DNA of 64,000 bases from Phenylobacterium parvum (GTDB taxonomy: Bacteria; Pseudomonadota; Alphaproteobacteria; Caulobacterales; Caulobacteraceae). Every line of letters starts with the position of its first letter. Position 1 is the stretch's first letter. Positions 9,725-19,236 of the stretch are shown here, in pieces. The stretch is taken from assembly GCF_003150835.1 (NCBI RefSeq), contig NZ_CP029479.1:1550001-1614000 (forward strand), written 5' to 3'. The position numbers and the translations under genes are program-made. The notes under the pieces were generated by a model that made no database searches, was not told where the DNA came from, and saw nothing but the letters and a program-made list of their open reading frames with translations.

Positions 9725-10456
9725 TCAGAGCCGGCCCGCCTCGGTCAGCTTGTCCACAAGCCAGACCCGCGCGGCCGGAAGCGGACGGTTCAGCGCCGAG
9801 AACAGGCACCGGTCCAGGAAGTGGCCGGTGAGGGCCAGGCCGTCGCCGATGTCGCCAGGCGACAGCCCCCCCTGGGCGGACAGGAGGAAGGGCGGCAGGC
9901 GCAGGAGCCGGTCCCTGTAGGGCTCTCCAGCGGCCCGGCTCACCGCCCTCCCCGTCCGGGGCGACACCCAGACCAGGTCGTCGACCGCGCCCGTCGCGGC
10001 GCACCGCGACAGGTCCAGTCCAAAGCCCAGGGCCTGGAGGACGCCGGCCTCGAAACGGATGTAGACGGCGGGCCAGATCTCCTCGTGCCGAAGCGCGCCC
10101 GACAGGGCCTCGAAGGCGGCGAAGGCGCCAGGCTGGGGCTCGCGCTCGGGCAGGACCCCGGCGGCCACGGCGGCGGCGGAGCCGAGCCCCGCCAGGGCCA
10201 GGGGATCATCGAACAGGTCCGACGGACCGGCGCCGGCCGCCTCGAGGGCCGCCGAGCCCAGCTGCTCGCTGGTCCGGGCCCGGAAACGGGCGGTGACGCG
10301 GCTGCCTGGCTGCAGCAGGGGCCGGATCCGCCGGGAGCCGCCGCCGGCGACGAAGGCCGGATAGCGGCCGTGGCCGCGGGTCAGGAGCTCGGCGATGGCC
10401 CCGTTCTCACCATGCGCGCGGGCCGACAGGACGAAGGCGTCGTCCTCGAACTCCAC
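9725..10456 (-). CDS. recO: DNA repair protein RecO
   Basis: The 243-residue protein matches RecO in length and order: an N-terminal OB-fold (EDDAFVLSARAHGENGAIAE, GGGSRRIRPLLQPG) and a helical C-terminal domain with the alphaproteobacterial text CAATGAVDDLVWVSPRTGRA. RecO loads RecA onto SSB-coated gaps together with RecR. Only a single Cys sits in the central region, so the four-Cys zinc site seen in some RecO proteins is absent. It lies 4 bases after era on the same strand and probably shares its transcript. Confidence 0.93.
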   Translation of the reverse strand: MEFEDDAFVLSARAHGENGAIAELLTRGHGRYPAFVAGGGSRRIRPLLQPGSRVTARFRARTSEQLGSAALEAAGAGPSDLFDDPLALAGLGSAAAVAAGVLPEREPQPGAFAAFEALSGALRHEEIWPAVYIRFEAGVLQALGFGLDLSRCAATGAVDDLVWVSPRTGRAVSRAAGEPYRDRLLRLPPFLLSAQGGLSPGDIGDGLALTGHFLDRCLFSALNRPLPAARVWLVDKLTEAGRL

Positions 10457-10460
10457 CCCC

Positions 10461-11393
10461 TCAGGCCTCGAAGTCGAGGCCGACGTCGCCGTAGAACTCC
10501 CGACGGTCGGCCCAGCGCTCGTCGACCTTGACGGTCAGGAACAGATGGACCGGCCGGTCCAGCAATTCGGTAAGTTCCTCGCGCGCCTTCTGGCCGATCC
10601 ACTTCAGGGTCTGGCCGTTCTTACCCAGCACGATGGGACGCTGGCTCTCGCGTTCGACATAGAGGGTCTGGTCGATGCGGACCGAACCATCCTTGCGCTC
10701 GCTGAAGCCGGTGGTCTCCACTGCGGCCGCATAGGGCAGCTCTTCGTGGACGCGCAGGTAGACCTTCTCGCGGGTGATCTCGGCGGCGAGGAGGCGCACC
10801 GGCAGGTCAGCCGTCTGGTCGGCGGGGTAGAGCCATGGCCCCTCGGGGACGAGTTCCGCAAGCCTCTGCAGCAGGTCGTCCACCCCCGAGCCATCTGCGG
10901 CCGAGATCATGAAGACCTCGGAATAGACCCCCGTGTCGAACAGGCGGGCGGACAGGGCCAGGAGGCGCTCGCGCTTGATCCCGTCGATCTTGTTCAGGGC
11001 CAGGATCGCCTTGCGGCCGGAGGTGCGCAGGCCCTCGATGATGGTTTCCACGTCCTCGTGGGCCTTGCGGTCGGCGCCCCGCGCCTCGCCGGCGTCCAGG
11101 GCCAGCTCCGCCTGGACATCCACCAGGTGGACGACGGCGTCGGCCTCCTCCGCCCCACCCCAGGCCGACCGGACCATCGCCCGGTCCAGGCGTCTGCGCG
11201 GGGTGAAGATCCCGGGGGTGTCCACCAGCACGATCTGGCTTTCCCCGGACAGGGCCACGCCCCGGACCGGGAAGCGGGTGGTCTGCACCTTGCGGGTGAC
11301 GATGGACACCTTGGCCCCGACCAGGCGGTTGGTCAGGGTGGACTTGCCCGCATTGGGCGCGCCGATGATGGCGGCGAAACCGGCGCGGGTCAT
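10461..11393 (-). CDS. era: GTPase Era
   Basis: The 310-residue protein is the 30S-assembly GTPase. The G1 loop GAPNAGKST is at residues 11-19, G3 is DTPGIF, G4 is NKID, and the C-terminal KH domain (VYVEREsQRPIVLGKNGQ-like text, then GQKAREELTELLDRPVHLFL) binds the 3' end of 16S rRNA. The start ATG overlaps the rnc stop by four bases (11390-11393), which suggests translational coupling. The rnc-era-recO order is classical. Confidence 0.97.
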   Translation of the reverse strand: MTRAGFAAIIGAPNAGKSTLTNRLVGAKVSIVTRKVQTTRFPVRGVALSGESQIVLVDTPGIFTPRRRLDRAMVRSAWGGAEEADAVVHLVDVQAELALDAGEARGADRKAHEDVETIIEGLRTSGRKAILALNKIDGIKRERLLALSARLFDTGVYSEVFMISAADGSGVDDLLQRLAELVPEGPWLYPADQTADLPVRLLAAEITREKVYLRVHEELPYAAAVETTGFSERKDGSVRIDQTLYVERESQRPIVLGKNGQTLKWIGQKAREELTELLDRPVHLFLTVKVDERWADRREFYGDVGLDFEA

Positions 11394-12067
11394 GGCTGTA
11401 TCTTCTCTCTCTTCAGGAACTGGGCGGCGGCGACCTTCTCGGCCTCGCGCTTGGAGCGTCCGGCGCCGGCCGCCGGGGCCAGGCCCGGCAGGCGGGCCTC
11501 GATGGTGAAGCGGGGATCATGAGGCGGCCCCTCCGCGCTGACCACCACATAGTCCGGCGGCGGCAGGCCCAGGCCCATGGCCCACTCCTGCAGCCGGGTC
11601 TTCGGATCGCGGTCGGGCTCCCGGTCCAGGGCGTCGGCGAGGTCGCGCCAGCCAGTGCGGAAGAAGGCCCGGGCCGCCTCCGCGCCACCGTCCAGGTAGA
11701 GGGCCGCCATCAAGGCCTCGCAGGCGTCGCCCAGGACCCGCTCGCTGTCGCGGGCGCCCACCTTGGTGGCGCTGGCGTCCAGGCGCAGGGCGTCCGGCAG
11801 GCCGACGGCGCGCGCCACCTCGGCGCAGGCCCCGGAATTGACCAGCCGGTTCAGCCGGCGGGCCAGGTCGCCCTCGCGGGCGGCGGGATAGGCGGCCAGC
11901 AGGTGCTCGGCCGCCATCAGGTTCAGGATCCGGTCACCCAGGAACTCCAGGCGCTCATTGTCCCGGCCAGGCGAACCGCCATTGCCGACACTGGCGTGGG
12001 TCAGGGCGCGCTCCAGCAGGTCGCGGTCCGAAAAGACATGGCCCAGCCGCGCCTCAAGGGCCTCCAC
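11390..12067 (-). CDS. rnc: Ribonuclease III
   Basis: The 225-residue protein carries the RNase III signature ERLEFLGDRILNL. The expected metal-binding acids are Glu41, Asp45, Asp114 and Glu117, and a double-stranded RNA-binding domain follows from about residue 155 (DPKTRLQEWAMGLGLPPP). It processes rRNA precursors and other duplex RNA. The start is ATG 12067, 26 bases after the lepB stop. The stop overlaps era by four bases. Confidence 0.97.
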   Translation of the reverse strand: MEALEARLGHVFSDRDLLERALTHASVGNGGSPGRDNERLEFLGDRILNLMAAEHLLAAYPAAREGDLARRLNRLVNSGACAEVARAVGLPDALRLDASATKVGARDSERVLGDACEALMAALYLDGGAEAARAFFRTGWRDLADALDREPDRDPKTRLQEWAMGLGLPPPDYVVVSAEGPPHDPRFTIEARLPGLAPAAGAGRSKREAEKVAAAQFLKREKIQP

Positions 12068-12093
12068 GGCCGCCCTGCGCCTGTCCGGCCGGG

Positions 12094-12858
12094 TCAGTGC
12101 AGCACCTTTCCGAACCGACTGGGCCGCAGGTTCAGGACCCAGGTCCAGGGCTTGAAGATCGAGGCGCCCGGCGACCAGGACAGGAGGACCAGTCGCGCCC
12201 GGCCGACCAGGTTCGCCTCCGGCACCAGGCCTACGCCGATCTCGGGCGGAAGCCGGCTGTCGGCCGAGTTGTCGCGGTTGTCGCCCATGAAGTAGTAATG
12301 ACCGGGAGGCACAACGACCTCCGGGGTGTCGTCAAGGTCGCCGCCGGTCCCGAAATCGTTGGTCATGTAGCGCCGCCCGCCAGGCAGGGTCTCCTCGACC
12401 CGGGCCACGGGACGCACCAGTCCGCTGCCGCCAGTCTCGGTGACGATCTCCTTCTGCACCCGCTCGACAGGCTGGCCGTTCAGGTAGAGAAGCCCCTGGC
12501 GCATCTGGACCCTGTCGCCAGGCACGCCGATCAGTCGCTTGATGTAGTCGGTCCGGCCGTCCCTCGGCAGCTTGAAGACGATGATGTCGCCGCGCTCCGG
12601 CGCCTTGGAGAGAATCCGGCCCTCGAAGAGCGACGGGCTGAACGGAATGGAATGACGCGACCACCCATAGTCGAACTTGGTCACGATCACGTAGTCGCCC
12701 TCGTACAGGTTGGGCTCTTCCGACGCCGACGGAATGGTGAAGGGCTGGAACAGCAGAACCCTCAGGAACAGGGCGATCAGCAGGGCCACCGCGACGGTCT
12801 TGAGGATCTCGATCGTCTCGTTGCGGTCGCCCGGAGGCGTGGCGGTCGTCTCGGTCAT
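12094..12858 (-). CDS. lepB: Signal peptidase I
   Basis: The 254-residue protein cleaves signal peptides from exported proteins. It has one N-terminal membrane anchor (about residues 18-37), the nucleophile Ser46 in TIPSASEEPN, the general base Lys107 in TDYIKRLIGVPGD, and the late box GHYYFMGDNRDNSADSR. The residue after the catalytic Ser is Glu where most family members have Met (PSxSM). The rest of the motif set is intact, so the enzyme is probably active. The start ATG 12858 follows acpS by 73 bases on the same strand. Confidence 0.95.
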   Translation of the reverse strand: MTETTATPPGDRNETIEILKTVAVALLIALFLRVLLFQPFTIPSASEEPNLYEGDYVIVTKFDYGWSRHSIPFSPSLFEGRILSKAPERGDIIVFKLPRDGRTDYIKRLIGVPGDRVQMRQGLLYLNGQPVERVQKEIVTETGGSGLVRPVARVEETLPGGRRYMTNDFGTGGDLDDTPEVVVPPGHYYFMGDNRDNSADSRLPPEIGVGLVPEANLVGRARLVLLSWSPGASIFKPWTWVLNLRPSRFGKVLH

Positions 12859-12931
12859 TGGGATTCCGGATCAGGTTTCCGCCCGGACATACCGCAAACC
12901 GGCTCGCCCGCACGTGAAAACTTGGCAAGCG

Positions 12932-13333
12932 CTAGGCTTCGGGCAGGGCCTCGATGATGACGAAGGCCTGGGCGTAGGGATGGTCGTCGGTCATCGAAAG
13001 GTGGATGACCGCCCGATGACCCGGCGGGGTCATTTCCGCAAGGCGGGCCGCCGCGCCCCCGGTCAGGGCCAGGGTGGGCTGGCCCGACCGAAGGTTCACC
13101 ACCCCCATGTCCCGCCAGAAGACGCCCCGCCTCAGGCCAGTGCCCAGGGCCTTGGCGCAGGCCTCCTTGGCGGCGAAACGCTTGGCGTAGCTGGAGGCCG
13201 CATCAGGCTTGGCCTCCGACCGGCGTCGCTCGATCTCGGTGAAGCACCGGTTGCGGAAGCGGTCGCCGAAACGGTCCAGACTGGCCTGGATTCGCCGGAT
13301 GTCGCTGAGGTCGGAGCCGATCCCGAGGATCAC
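12932..13333 (-). CDS. acpS: Holo-[acyl-carrier-protein] synthase
   Basis: AcpS transfers the phosphopantetheine arm of CoA to acyl carrier protein. The 133-residue protein begins with the family signature [15 protein letters not shown] (Asp8 binds magnesium) and has [15 protein letters not shown] with Glu57. A longer open frame runs upstream, but the family begins right at this GTG, whose bases overlap the pdxJ stop (GTGA at 13330-13333). I therefore chose GTG 13333. It is translationally coupled to pdxJ. Confidence 0.95.
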   Translation of the reverse strand: MILGIGSDLSDIRRIQASLDRFGDRFRNRCFTEIERRRSEAKPDAASSYAKRFAAKEACAKALGTGLRRGVFWRDMGVVNLRSGQPTLALTGGAAARLAEMTPPGHRAVIHLSMTDDHPYAQAFVIIEALPEA

Positions 13334-14088
13334 GCGCCAACTGCGCCCCGGGCCGCGTCCATCCGCTCGCGCATGCCGCGGATCGCGGCCGGCAGTCCGA
13401 TGAAGACCGCCTCCCCGATCAGGAAATGCCCGATGTTGAGTTCGCACATCTCCGGCAGGGCGGCGACGGGGCCCACCGTACCGAAATCGATCCCGTGCCC
13501 GGCGTGGACCTCCAGTCCGGCGGCGTCGGCACGGCGCGCGGCGCGGGCCAGCTGGGCCAGGTGGGACGGGGCGTCAGGGTCGCCGGCGCGGACGGCGTCG
13601 CAGTAGGGACCGGTGGTGAACTCGACCACCTGCGCCCCGGCGGCGGCGGCGGCGTCCACCTGGTCGTCACGGGCGTCGATGAAGCAGCTGACGCGGACGC
13701 CCGCCCCCGAAAGGCGACGGACCACGGGCGCGATGCGGTCAAATCCGCCGGCCAGGTCCAGTCCGCCCTCGGTGGTGACCTCCTCCCGGCGCTCGGGCAC
13801 CAGGCAGGCCGCATGGGGACGAAGCTTGAGCGCCAGGACCTCCATCTCCTCCGTCACCGCCATCTCGAAATTCAGGGGACGCTCCAGGCGGACGCAGAGA
13901 GCCGCCAGCGCGGCGATGTCGGCGTCACGGATGTGCCGCCGGTCCTCGCGCAGGTGGGCCGTGATTCCGTCCGCCCCTGCGGCGATGGCGACTTCGGCGG
14001 CCCGGAGCGGGTCGGGATAGCTCTCGCCCCTGGCGTTCCGCAGGGTCGCAACGTGGTCGATGTTCACCCCAAGGCGGAGGCGGCTCAT
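13330..14088 (-). CDS. pdxJ: Pyridoxine 5'-phosphate synthase
   Basis: PdxJ condenses 1-deoxyxylulose 5-phosphate and 3-amino-2-oxopropyl phosphate in vitamin B6 synthesis. The 252-residue TIM barrel starts [20 protein letters not shown], with later signatures [35 protein letters not shown] and [14 protein letters not shown]. The ATG at 14088 overlaps the pyrE stop by four bases (14085-14088) and matches the family N-terminus, so the longer upstream frame is discounted. Confidence 0.97.
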   Translation of the reverse strand: MSRLRLGVNIDHVATLRNARGESYPDPLRAAEVAIAAGADGITAHLREDRRHIRDADIAALAALCVRLERPLNFEMAVTEEMEVLALKLRPHAACLVPERREEVTTEGGLDLAGGFDRIAPVVRRLSGAGVRVSCFIDARDDQVDAAAAAGAQVVEFTTGPYCDAVRAGDPDAPSHLAQLARAARRADAAGLEVHAGHGIDFGTVGPVAALPEMCELNIGHFLIGEAVFIGLPAAIRGMRERMDAARGAVGA

Positions 14089-14669
14089 TTCGAAAGCCGC
14101 CGGCTGCCCGGATCCTCGATGGGGATGGCCGCCAGCTCGGGCGGAAGCTGATCGGCGGGATAGGCCGGGACGTCCAGTTGGGCCAGCGAGACCAAGGGCG
14201 CGCCGGGGTCGGCCCGACCACCGGAACGGTCGACGATGCAGGCCGCCACGACGACGTTCCCTCCCGCCTTGCGGATCGCCTCGACGCATTCGCGGGAGGA
14301 CAGGCCGGTGGTCACGATGTCCTCGACCATGGCCACCCTGGCCCCCTCGGGGATCTCGAAGGCGCGGCGCAGGCGGAACTCGCCCCCTTCCCGCTCGACG
14401 TAGACCGAGGGGACTCCCAGGTGACGGGCCGTCTCATATCCCGGGATGATGCCGCCGACGGCGGGCGAGACGCAGATGTCGACCGGCCCCACGGCCGCGC
14501 GGATCTTCTCGGCCAAGGCGCGGCAGAGGCGCTCGGTGCGGTCGGGGTGCTGGAAAACGAGGTTCTTCTGGAGGAAGACCCCTGAATGCAGGCCGCTCGA
14601 AAGCACGAAATGGCCTTCGCGCAGGGCGCCGGCGGCGCGGAATTCGTCGAGGACCTGTTCGGTGTTCAT
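14085..14669 (-). CDS. pyrE: Orotate phosphoribosyltransferase
   Basis: The 194-residue enzyme joins orotate and PRPP to give OMP in pyrimidine synthesis. The PRPP-binding motif is [16 protein letters not shown]. Supporting text includes [17 protein letters not shown] near the N-terminus and [18 protein letters not shown] in the middle. It heads the coupled run pyrE-pdxJ-acpS. The start ATG is 14669, with AGGAGC about 6 bases upstream on the minus strand (ribosome binding site). Confidence 0.96.
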   Translation of the reverse strand: MNTEQVLDEFRAAGALREGHFVLSSGLHSGVFLQKNLVFQHPDRTERLCRALAEKIRAAVGPVDICVSPAVGGIIPGYETARHLGVPSVYVEREGGEFRLRRAFEIPEGARVAMVEDIVTTGLSSRECVEAIRKAGGNVVVAACIVDRSGGRADPGAPLVSLAQLDVPAYPADQLPPELAAIPIEDPGSRRLSK

Positions 14670-14692
14670 GGGGCGCTCCTTGCGCGCCCGGA

Positions 14693-15589
14693 TTAGCCCA
14701 CGGCGCCAGTCCTGTCACGCCGCAGGGGGAAGCCCGGAAGCGTGTTCAGCGCCAGGCCGCCGATGACCAGGGCGGCGGCCGCAAGTTTCCAGGGCGGCAG
14801 GGGCTCTCCCAGGGCCAGGGCCGAGGCGGTGAGGCCGAAGACGGGCACCAAAAGGGCCCAGGGCGAGACCACGGCGGCGGGATTGCGCGCCAGCAGCCAA
14901 CCCCAGACGGCGTAGCCGAAGAGGGTGTTGCCGAAGGATTGGTAGAGAAGTTCAGCCCAGACCACGGGGGTCATGGTGGCGACCGAGGCGACCATGGCGG
15001 GGGCGCCCTCGAACACCAGGGCCAGGATGAGGAGGGGCGGGATGGAGAACAGGCTGGCCCAGACGACAAAGGCCAGGCTGGGCGCCTCTGGCGTCGCCCT
15101 CTGGACCATGTTGCCGAGGGCCCAGCAAAGGGCGGCGAAGAGCACAAGGGCGAGGCCCAGCGGGGTCGTCACGGCGTCCACGTGGCGCAGGATCAGGGCG
15201 AGGCCGGCCGCCGCCAGCAGCAGGGCCAGGCCCTGCCGGGGCGTGAGCCTCTCCCCCTTCAGCCAGATGGCGAGGCCAATGGTCATGAAGACCTGGCTCT
15301 GCACCACCAAGGAGGCGAGTCCTGGCGAGATCTCGCCGTTGATGGCGAAGTAGAGGACCCCAAACTGGCCGACCCCGATCAGGACGCCGTAGGCGGCGAG
15401 GTTGCGCCAGGGAACCTGCGGACGCTTCAGGAAGAAGGCCGCGGGCAGGAAGGCGAAGAGGAATCGCAGGGTCGCGAAGGTGAAGGGTTCGAAGTGCGAC
15501 AGGGCGGATTTGATGACCGCGAAGTTCGTTCCCCAGACCGAAACCACGGCGAGGGCGAGCAGGGCTTGTCGCCAGGACAGTCCGGTCAT
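14693..15589 (-). CDS. EamA-family (DMT superfamily) membrane transporter
   Basis: From ATG 15589 the protein has 298 residues and about ten hydrophobic helices in two EamA repeats. The first begins [20 protein letters not shown] and the second begins near [20 protein letters not shown]. The upstream in-frame start (15643) adds 18 non-hydrophobic residues and is less likely. DMT proteins usually export amino acids or metabolites; the substrate cannot be read from sequence. The gene sits between rel and pyrE, where many alphaproteobacteria have no transporter, 23 bases before pyrE. Confidence 0.85.
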   Translation of the reverse strand: MTGLSWRQALLALAVVSVWGTNFAVIKSALSHFEPFTFATLRFLFAFLPAAFFLKRPQVPWRNLAAYGVLIGVGQFGVLYFAINGEISPGLASLVVQSQVFMTIGLAIWLKGERLTPRQGLALLLAAAGLALILRHVDAVTTPLGLALVLFAALCWALGNMVQRATPEAPSLAFVVWASLFSIPPLLILALVFEGAPAMVASVATMTPVVWAELLYQSFGNTLFGYAVWGWLLARNPAAVVSPWALLVPVFGLTASALALGEPLPPWKLAAAALVIGGLALNTLPGFPLRRDRTGAVG

Positions 15590-15690
15590 GTTGCGCCCTC
15601 CCCGCGCCTCGGCGGTGAAAGCGGCTTTCGGCCGGCTTTGCAAGCCTCGCGCTTGCGGGCAAGGTGCGCCGCCGTCTGAGGGAGGACTGA

Positions 15691-16518
15691 ATGAGCCTGA
15701 CCATCCGCAAGGTCGCCGGGGCGCTGGGCGCCGAGATTTCTGGCGTCGACCTGTCGCAGGACCTGCCCGATGCGGTGATCGCGGGGATCCGCGCCGCCCT
15801 TGTCGAACACCAGGTGATCTTCTTTCGCGACCAGGCCCTCAGCCCCGGTCGCCAGGTGGCGTTCGGCCGGCGTTTCGGCCCGCTGAACATCCACCCCTAT
15901 GTGAAGGGTATGGAAGCGCACCCCGAGGTGATGGAGATCATCAAGGAGCCCGGCGACAAGACCAATTTCGGCGGCGGCTGGCATTCGGACACTTCCTTCC
16001 TCGAGCGTCCGGCCATCGGCTCCATCCTGCACGCCATCGAGCTGCCCGAATGGGGCGGCGACACCCTTTTCTCCAGCCAGGTCGCCGCCTGGGACGCCCT
16101 GTCGCCGGGCCTGAAGGCGACGCTGGAAGGGCTGCGGGCGGTCCATTCGGCAGGCCGCGAATACTCCCCCCAGGGCCACTCGGCCCAGAAGCGGGCTTCC
16201 ATGAGCGTGACCGAGGCCGAGGGCGCCGTGGGCGAATACATCCACCCCGTCGTGCTCGTGCATCCGGAGTCGGGGCGGAAGGCGCTGTACGTGAACCCCG
16301 CCTTCACCCTGCGGTTCGAAGGCTGGACCAAGCGCGAGTCCCGGCCCCTCCTCGACTTCCTGTTCGAGCACTGCCGCTACGAGGGCTTCACCTGCCGTTT
16401 CCACTGGCGGCCGGGCTCGGTGGCCTTCTGGGACAACCGGCAGGTCTGGCATTTCGCCCTGAACGATTACCCGGGCCAGCGCCGGCACATGCGGCGGGTC
16501 ACGGTGGATCCGGCCTGA
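15691..16518 (+). CDS. TauD/TfdA-family Fe(II)/2-oxoglutarate dioxygenase
   Basis: The 275-residue enzyme has the iron facial triad His98-x-Asp100 (GGWHSDTSF) and His254 (in DNRQVWHFALNDY). Basic residues in QRRHMRRV near the end bind 2-oxoglutarate. TauD relatives oxidise taurine, 2,4-D, alkyl sulfates or other small acids. No linked ABC transporter or sulfur gene is adjacent, so the substrate is open. A sulfatase lies 8 kb away, but I see no direct link. ATG 15691 has AGGGAGGA 5-12 bases upstream. It is the only plus-strand gene inside the minus-strand block. Confidence 0.88.
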   Translation: MSLTIRKVAGALGAEISGVDLSQDLPDAVIAGIRAALVEHQVIFFRDQALSPGRQVAFGRRFGPLNIHPYVKGMEAHPEVMEIIKEPGDKTNFGGGWHSDTSFLERPAIGSILHAIELPEWGGDTLFSSQVAAWDALSPGLKATLEGLRAVHSAGREYSPQGHSAQKRASMSVTEAEGAVGEYIHPVVLVHPESGRKALYVNPAFTLRFEGWTKRESRPLLDFLFEHCRYEGFTCRFHWRPGSVAFWDNRQVWHFALNDYPGQRRHMRRVTVDPA

Positions 16519-16524
16519 GCCGGC

Positions 16525-18699
16525 TTACCCGGCCCGCTTCGAGCGCTCGACCGTCTCGATGGCGGGGTTGGCGCGAAGGGCCGCAGCGATGTTGGTCAGG
16601 TGCCGGGCGTCCTTGACCTCGATGTCGAAGTCGACGTCGAAGAAGTCCGTCATCCGCCGATGCATCCGAAGGTTGACGATGTTGCCGCCGGCCTCGCCGA
16701 TGGTCGTGCAGGCCTGGCCGAGAACCCCGGGGGCGTTGCGGATGGTCGCCGTCAGCCGGGACTGGGTCAGGGTGTCGCGCTCGGCCTCGGGGGTCCACTG
16801 CAAGTCCCGCCAGAGGTCCTCCTTCTCCTCGAAGGCGGCGAGTTCCGCGCAGTCGATGGTGTGGACGGTCAGGCCCTGGCCGTCACCCTCCAGGATGCCA
16901 ACGATCCGGTCGCCGGGCACGGGCGTGCAGCAGACGCCGAAGTGCAGACTGACTCCGGGCGTAAGTCCGCCGCCCCGGACATAGAGCCGCGCGCCGGCGC
17001 CGCCCTCGATGCGTCGCACCGCCGTCGCCGCCTCCCTCGCCGCCGCATCGAGCCGCGGGAAGAGGATATCCAGCACCTCCGCGGGCGCGATGCTTCCCCG
17101 GCCGACCCTTTCGAACAGCTCGTCGGCAGAGCCGACCGCCAGACGCTCCAGGGCGGGGGCCAGCGAGACGTCGCCCCGGGACTTGCCGGCGCGGCTGAAG
17201 GTCTGGTCCAGCGCCGCCCGGCCAAGGCGGGTGAACTCGTCCTTTTCGGTCTGGCGGATGTGCCGCCGGATGGCCGACCTCGCCCGCCCGGTCACGGTCA
17301 GCGAGCGCCAGTCGGCCGGCACAACCGGCTTGGGGGCCCGCACCACCTCCACTACGTCGCCGTTCTGAAGGGGCGTACGCAGGGGGCGCGGCTCGCCGTT
17401 GATCTTCACCCCGATGCAGGTGTCGCCGATATCGGTGTGCAGGGCGTAGGCGAAGTCCAGGGGCATGCCGCCCCGGGGCAGGCTGACCAGCCGGCCTTTG
17501 GGCGTAAAGACGAAGGTCTGGTCGAGGTACATCTCGAGCTTGGCGTGCTCGACAAGTTCCTCAACGTCGCCGCCGTGCTCCAGAACCTGCACGAGGTGCC
17601 GCAGGTTGACCAGCGGGTCGCGCCCGCCCTGCTCGGCCTGGTGCTCGGCGTCGAACCCGTAGGAGGCGTCCTTGTAGCGCCAGTGGGCGGCTACGCCCTC
17701 CTCGGCGATACGGTCCATGGACTCGGTGCGGATCTGCATCTCGATGCGCATGCCCCGGGGGCCTACAACGGTGGTGTGCAGGGACCGGTAGTTGTTCCGC
17801 TTGGGGGTCGAGATGTAGTCCTTGAAGCGGTCCGGCACCGAGGGCCAGGCCCGGTGGGCCACGCCCAGGGCGCGATAGCAATCCTCCTCGGTGTCGACGA
17901 TCACCCGGAAGGCATAGATGTCCGAGAGCTGCGAGAAGCCGATCGACTTGCGCTGCAGCTTCCGCCAGATCGAGTAGGGGTTCTTCTCCCTGCCCAGGAC
18001 TCGGCTGGGCACGCCCGCGGCTTGCAGCCGACTGATGATCTCCTGCGAGACCAGGGCCACAGCCCCGCCCTGCTCGGTGCGCAGGGCGTTCAGGCGCCGC
18101 TCGATCGCATCCCGGGCCAGCGGGTTCAGGTGGGTGAAGGCCAGTTCCTCAAGCTCGGTGCAGATACGGTGGCAGCCGATGGACCGGGCAAGCGGCGCGT
18201 AGATGTCCAGGGTCTCGCGGGCGATCCGCTCGCGCTTGGCGGGCGCCTTGATGTGCTGGAGGGTGCGCATGTTGTGCAGCCGATCCGCCAGCTTGACCAG
18301 CAGCACCCGTACGTCCCGCGAGATGGCCAGGATGAACTTGCGCAGGTTCTCCGCCTGCCGGGTGTGCTCGCTGTTCAGCTCCAGCTTGGTGAGCTTGGTC
18401 ACCCCCTCGACCAGCCCGGCGATCTCGACTCCGAACAGACGCCCGATCTCGGCTGAGGTGGCCTCGGTGTCCTCCACCGTGTCGTGCAGAAGGGCGGTGA
18501 TGATGGTGGCGGCATCCATCCGGTAGTCGGTCAGGATGCCGGCGACCTGGATGGGGTGGGCGAAATAGGGATCGCCCGAGGCCCGCTTCTGGGAGCCATG
18601 CATTCGCATGGCGTAGACGTAGGCGCGGTTGAGCACCGCTTCGTCTGCGCTGGGATCGTAGGAGCGGACCTTCTCGATCAGCTCATACTGGCGAAGCAT
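16525..18699 (-). CDS. rel: Bifunctional (p)ppGpp synthetase/hydrolase
   Basis: The 724-residue long RSH protein sets the level of the alarmone (p)ppGpp. The hydrolase HD domain is intact: His48, His72-Asp73 and Glu76-Asp77 (LLHDTVED). The synthetase domain follows (GREKNPYSIWRKL, DIYAFRVIVD, NNYRSLHTTV, EMQIRT), then a TGS domain (VFTPKGRLVSLPRGGMPLDF) from about residue 385, a helical/zinc-finger region (HFGVCCTPVPGDRIVG) and a C-terminal ACT domain (TIRNAPGVLGQACTTIGEAG). Alphaproteobacteria usually have one such enzyme, called SpoT or Rel. rpoZ is just upstream and dksA is in the same window. Confidence 0.96.
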   Translation of the reverse strand: MLRQYELIEKVRSYDPSADEAVLNRAYVYAMRMHGSQKRASGDPYFAHPIQVAGILTDYRMDAATIITALLHDTVEDTEATSAEIGRLFGVEIAGLVEGVTKLTKLELNSEHTRQAENLRKFILAISRDVRVLLVKLADRLHNMRTLQHIKAPAKRERIARETLDIYAPLARSIGCHRICTELEELAFTHLNPLARDAIERRLNALRTEQGGAVALVSQEIISRLQAAGVPSRVLGREKNPYSIWRKLQRKSIGFSQLSDIYAFRVIVDTEEDCYRALGVAHRAWPSVPDRFKDYISTPKRNNYRSLHTTVVGPRGMRIEMQIRTESMDRIAEEGVAAHWRYKDASYGFDAEHQAEQGGRDPLVNLRHLVQVLEHGGDVEELVEHAKLEMYLDQTFVFTPKGRLVSLPRGGMPLDFAYALHTDIGDTCIGVKINGEPRPLRTPLQNGDVVEVVRAPKPVVPADWRSLTVTGRARSAIRRHIRQTEKDEFTRLGRAALDQTFSRAGKSRGDVSLAPALERLAVGSADELFERVGRGSIAPAEVLDILFPRLDAAAREAATAVRRIEGGAGARLYVRGGGLTPGVSLHFGVCCTPVPGDRIVGILEGDGQGLTVHTIDCAELAAFEEKEDLWRDLQWTPEAERDTLTQSRLTATIRNAPGVLGQACTTIGEAGGNIVNLRMHRRMTDFFDVDFDIEVKDARHLTNIAAALRANPAIETVERSKRAG

Positions 18700-18744
18700 G
18701 GACCGCCGGGGGGCGGCCTCGGCTGGAGACGGGGCGAATGCGGT

Positions 18745-18776
18745 CCCTGCCTGCGGGGCTAGGGTTGCAGGCGGGC
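18745..18776. terminator. Possible hairpin between rpoZ and rel
   Basis: GCCTGC at 18749-18754 and GCAGGC at 18767-18772 form a 6-bp stem. It extends to about 9 bp if one T-G pair is allowed (18746-18775), around a G-rich 12-base loop. It lies between the rpoZ stop and the rel start on the minus strand. No T-run follows. It might attenuate or shape the rpoZ-rel transcript. Confidence 0.3.
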
Positions 18777-18797
18777 GCTCGGCTGGCGCCTCAGGGC

Positions 18798-19157
18798 TCA
18801 GTAGCGCTCTTCCTGACCGCCGTCGCGGTCGCTCTGGAGGGCCCGGACGAGTTCAAGCTCGCTCATCTGCTGGTGGGTCGGATCCGCCAGAAGGGCCAGG
18901 GTCTCAGCCTCTTCCTCGGCCTCGGAGCGCTCGTCCACCCGCTGCAGGGTGGTGATGAGGCTTTCCTTCAGCTCCTCGGGGTCGACCATGTCGTCGGCCA
19001 GTTCGCGAAGGGCCACGACGGGGTTCTTGTCGTTGTCCCGATCGACAAGCAGGGGCGACCCGGCGGAGATGCCCCGGGCCCGGTGCGCCGCCAGCAGCAC
19101 GAGGCTGAAGCGGTTCGGGACCTTCTCGATGCAGTCTTCGACGGTGACGCGGGCCAT
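18798..19157 (-). CDS. rpoZ: RNA polymerase omega subunit
   Basis: From ATG 19157 the protein has 119 residues and begins [20 protein letters not shown], the universal omega signature, followed by [11 protein letters not shown] and [11 protein letters not shown]. Omega helps beta-prime fold and, in proteobacteria, forms part of a ppGpp site on RNA polymerase. Its location beside rel fits that role. An upstream ATG (19190) adds 11 residues not seen in the family. The tail is acidic ([13 protein letters not shown]), as in Caulobacterales. Confidence 0.95.
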   Translation of the reverse strand: MARVTVEDCIEKVPNRFSLVLLAAHRARGISAGSPLLVDRDNDKNPVVALRELADDMVDPEELKESLITTLQRVDERSEAEEEAETLALLADPTHQQMSELELVRALQSDRDGGQEERY

Positions 19158-19236
19158 GGCTACCTCGGCAGGCGGATGGAACCGCTCCACATAGAGCCTT
19201 GGGGCCGATTGTGCAACGCCGCAAGGCGCCGGGCGA

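Noticed and set aside
16510..16533. Alternative CCGGC/GCCGG/CCGGC stems at the TauD-rel convergence
   Set aside because: 5-bp stems of pure G/C in a GC-rich region; too weak to call a terminator.
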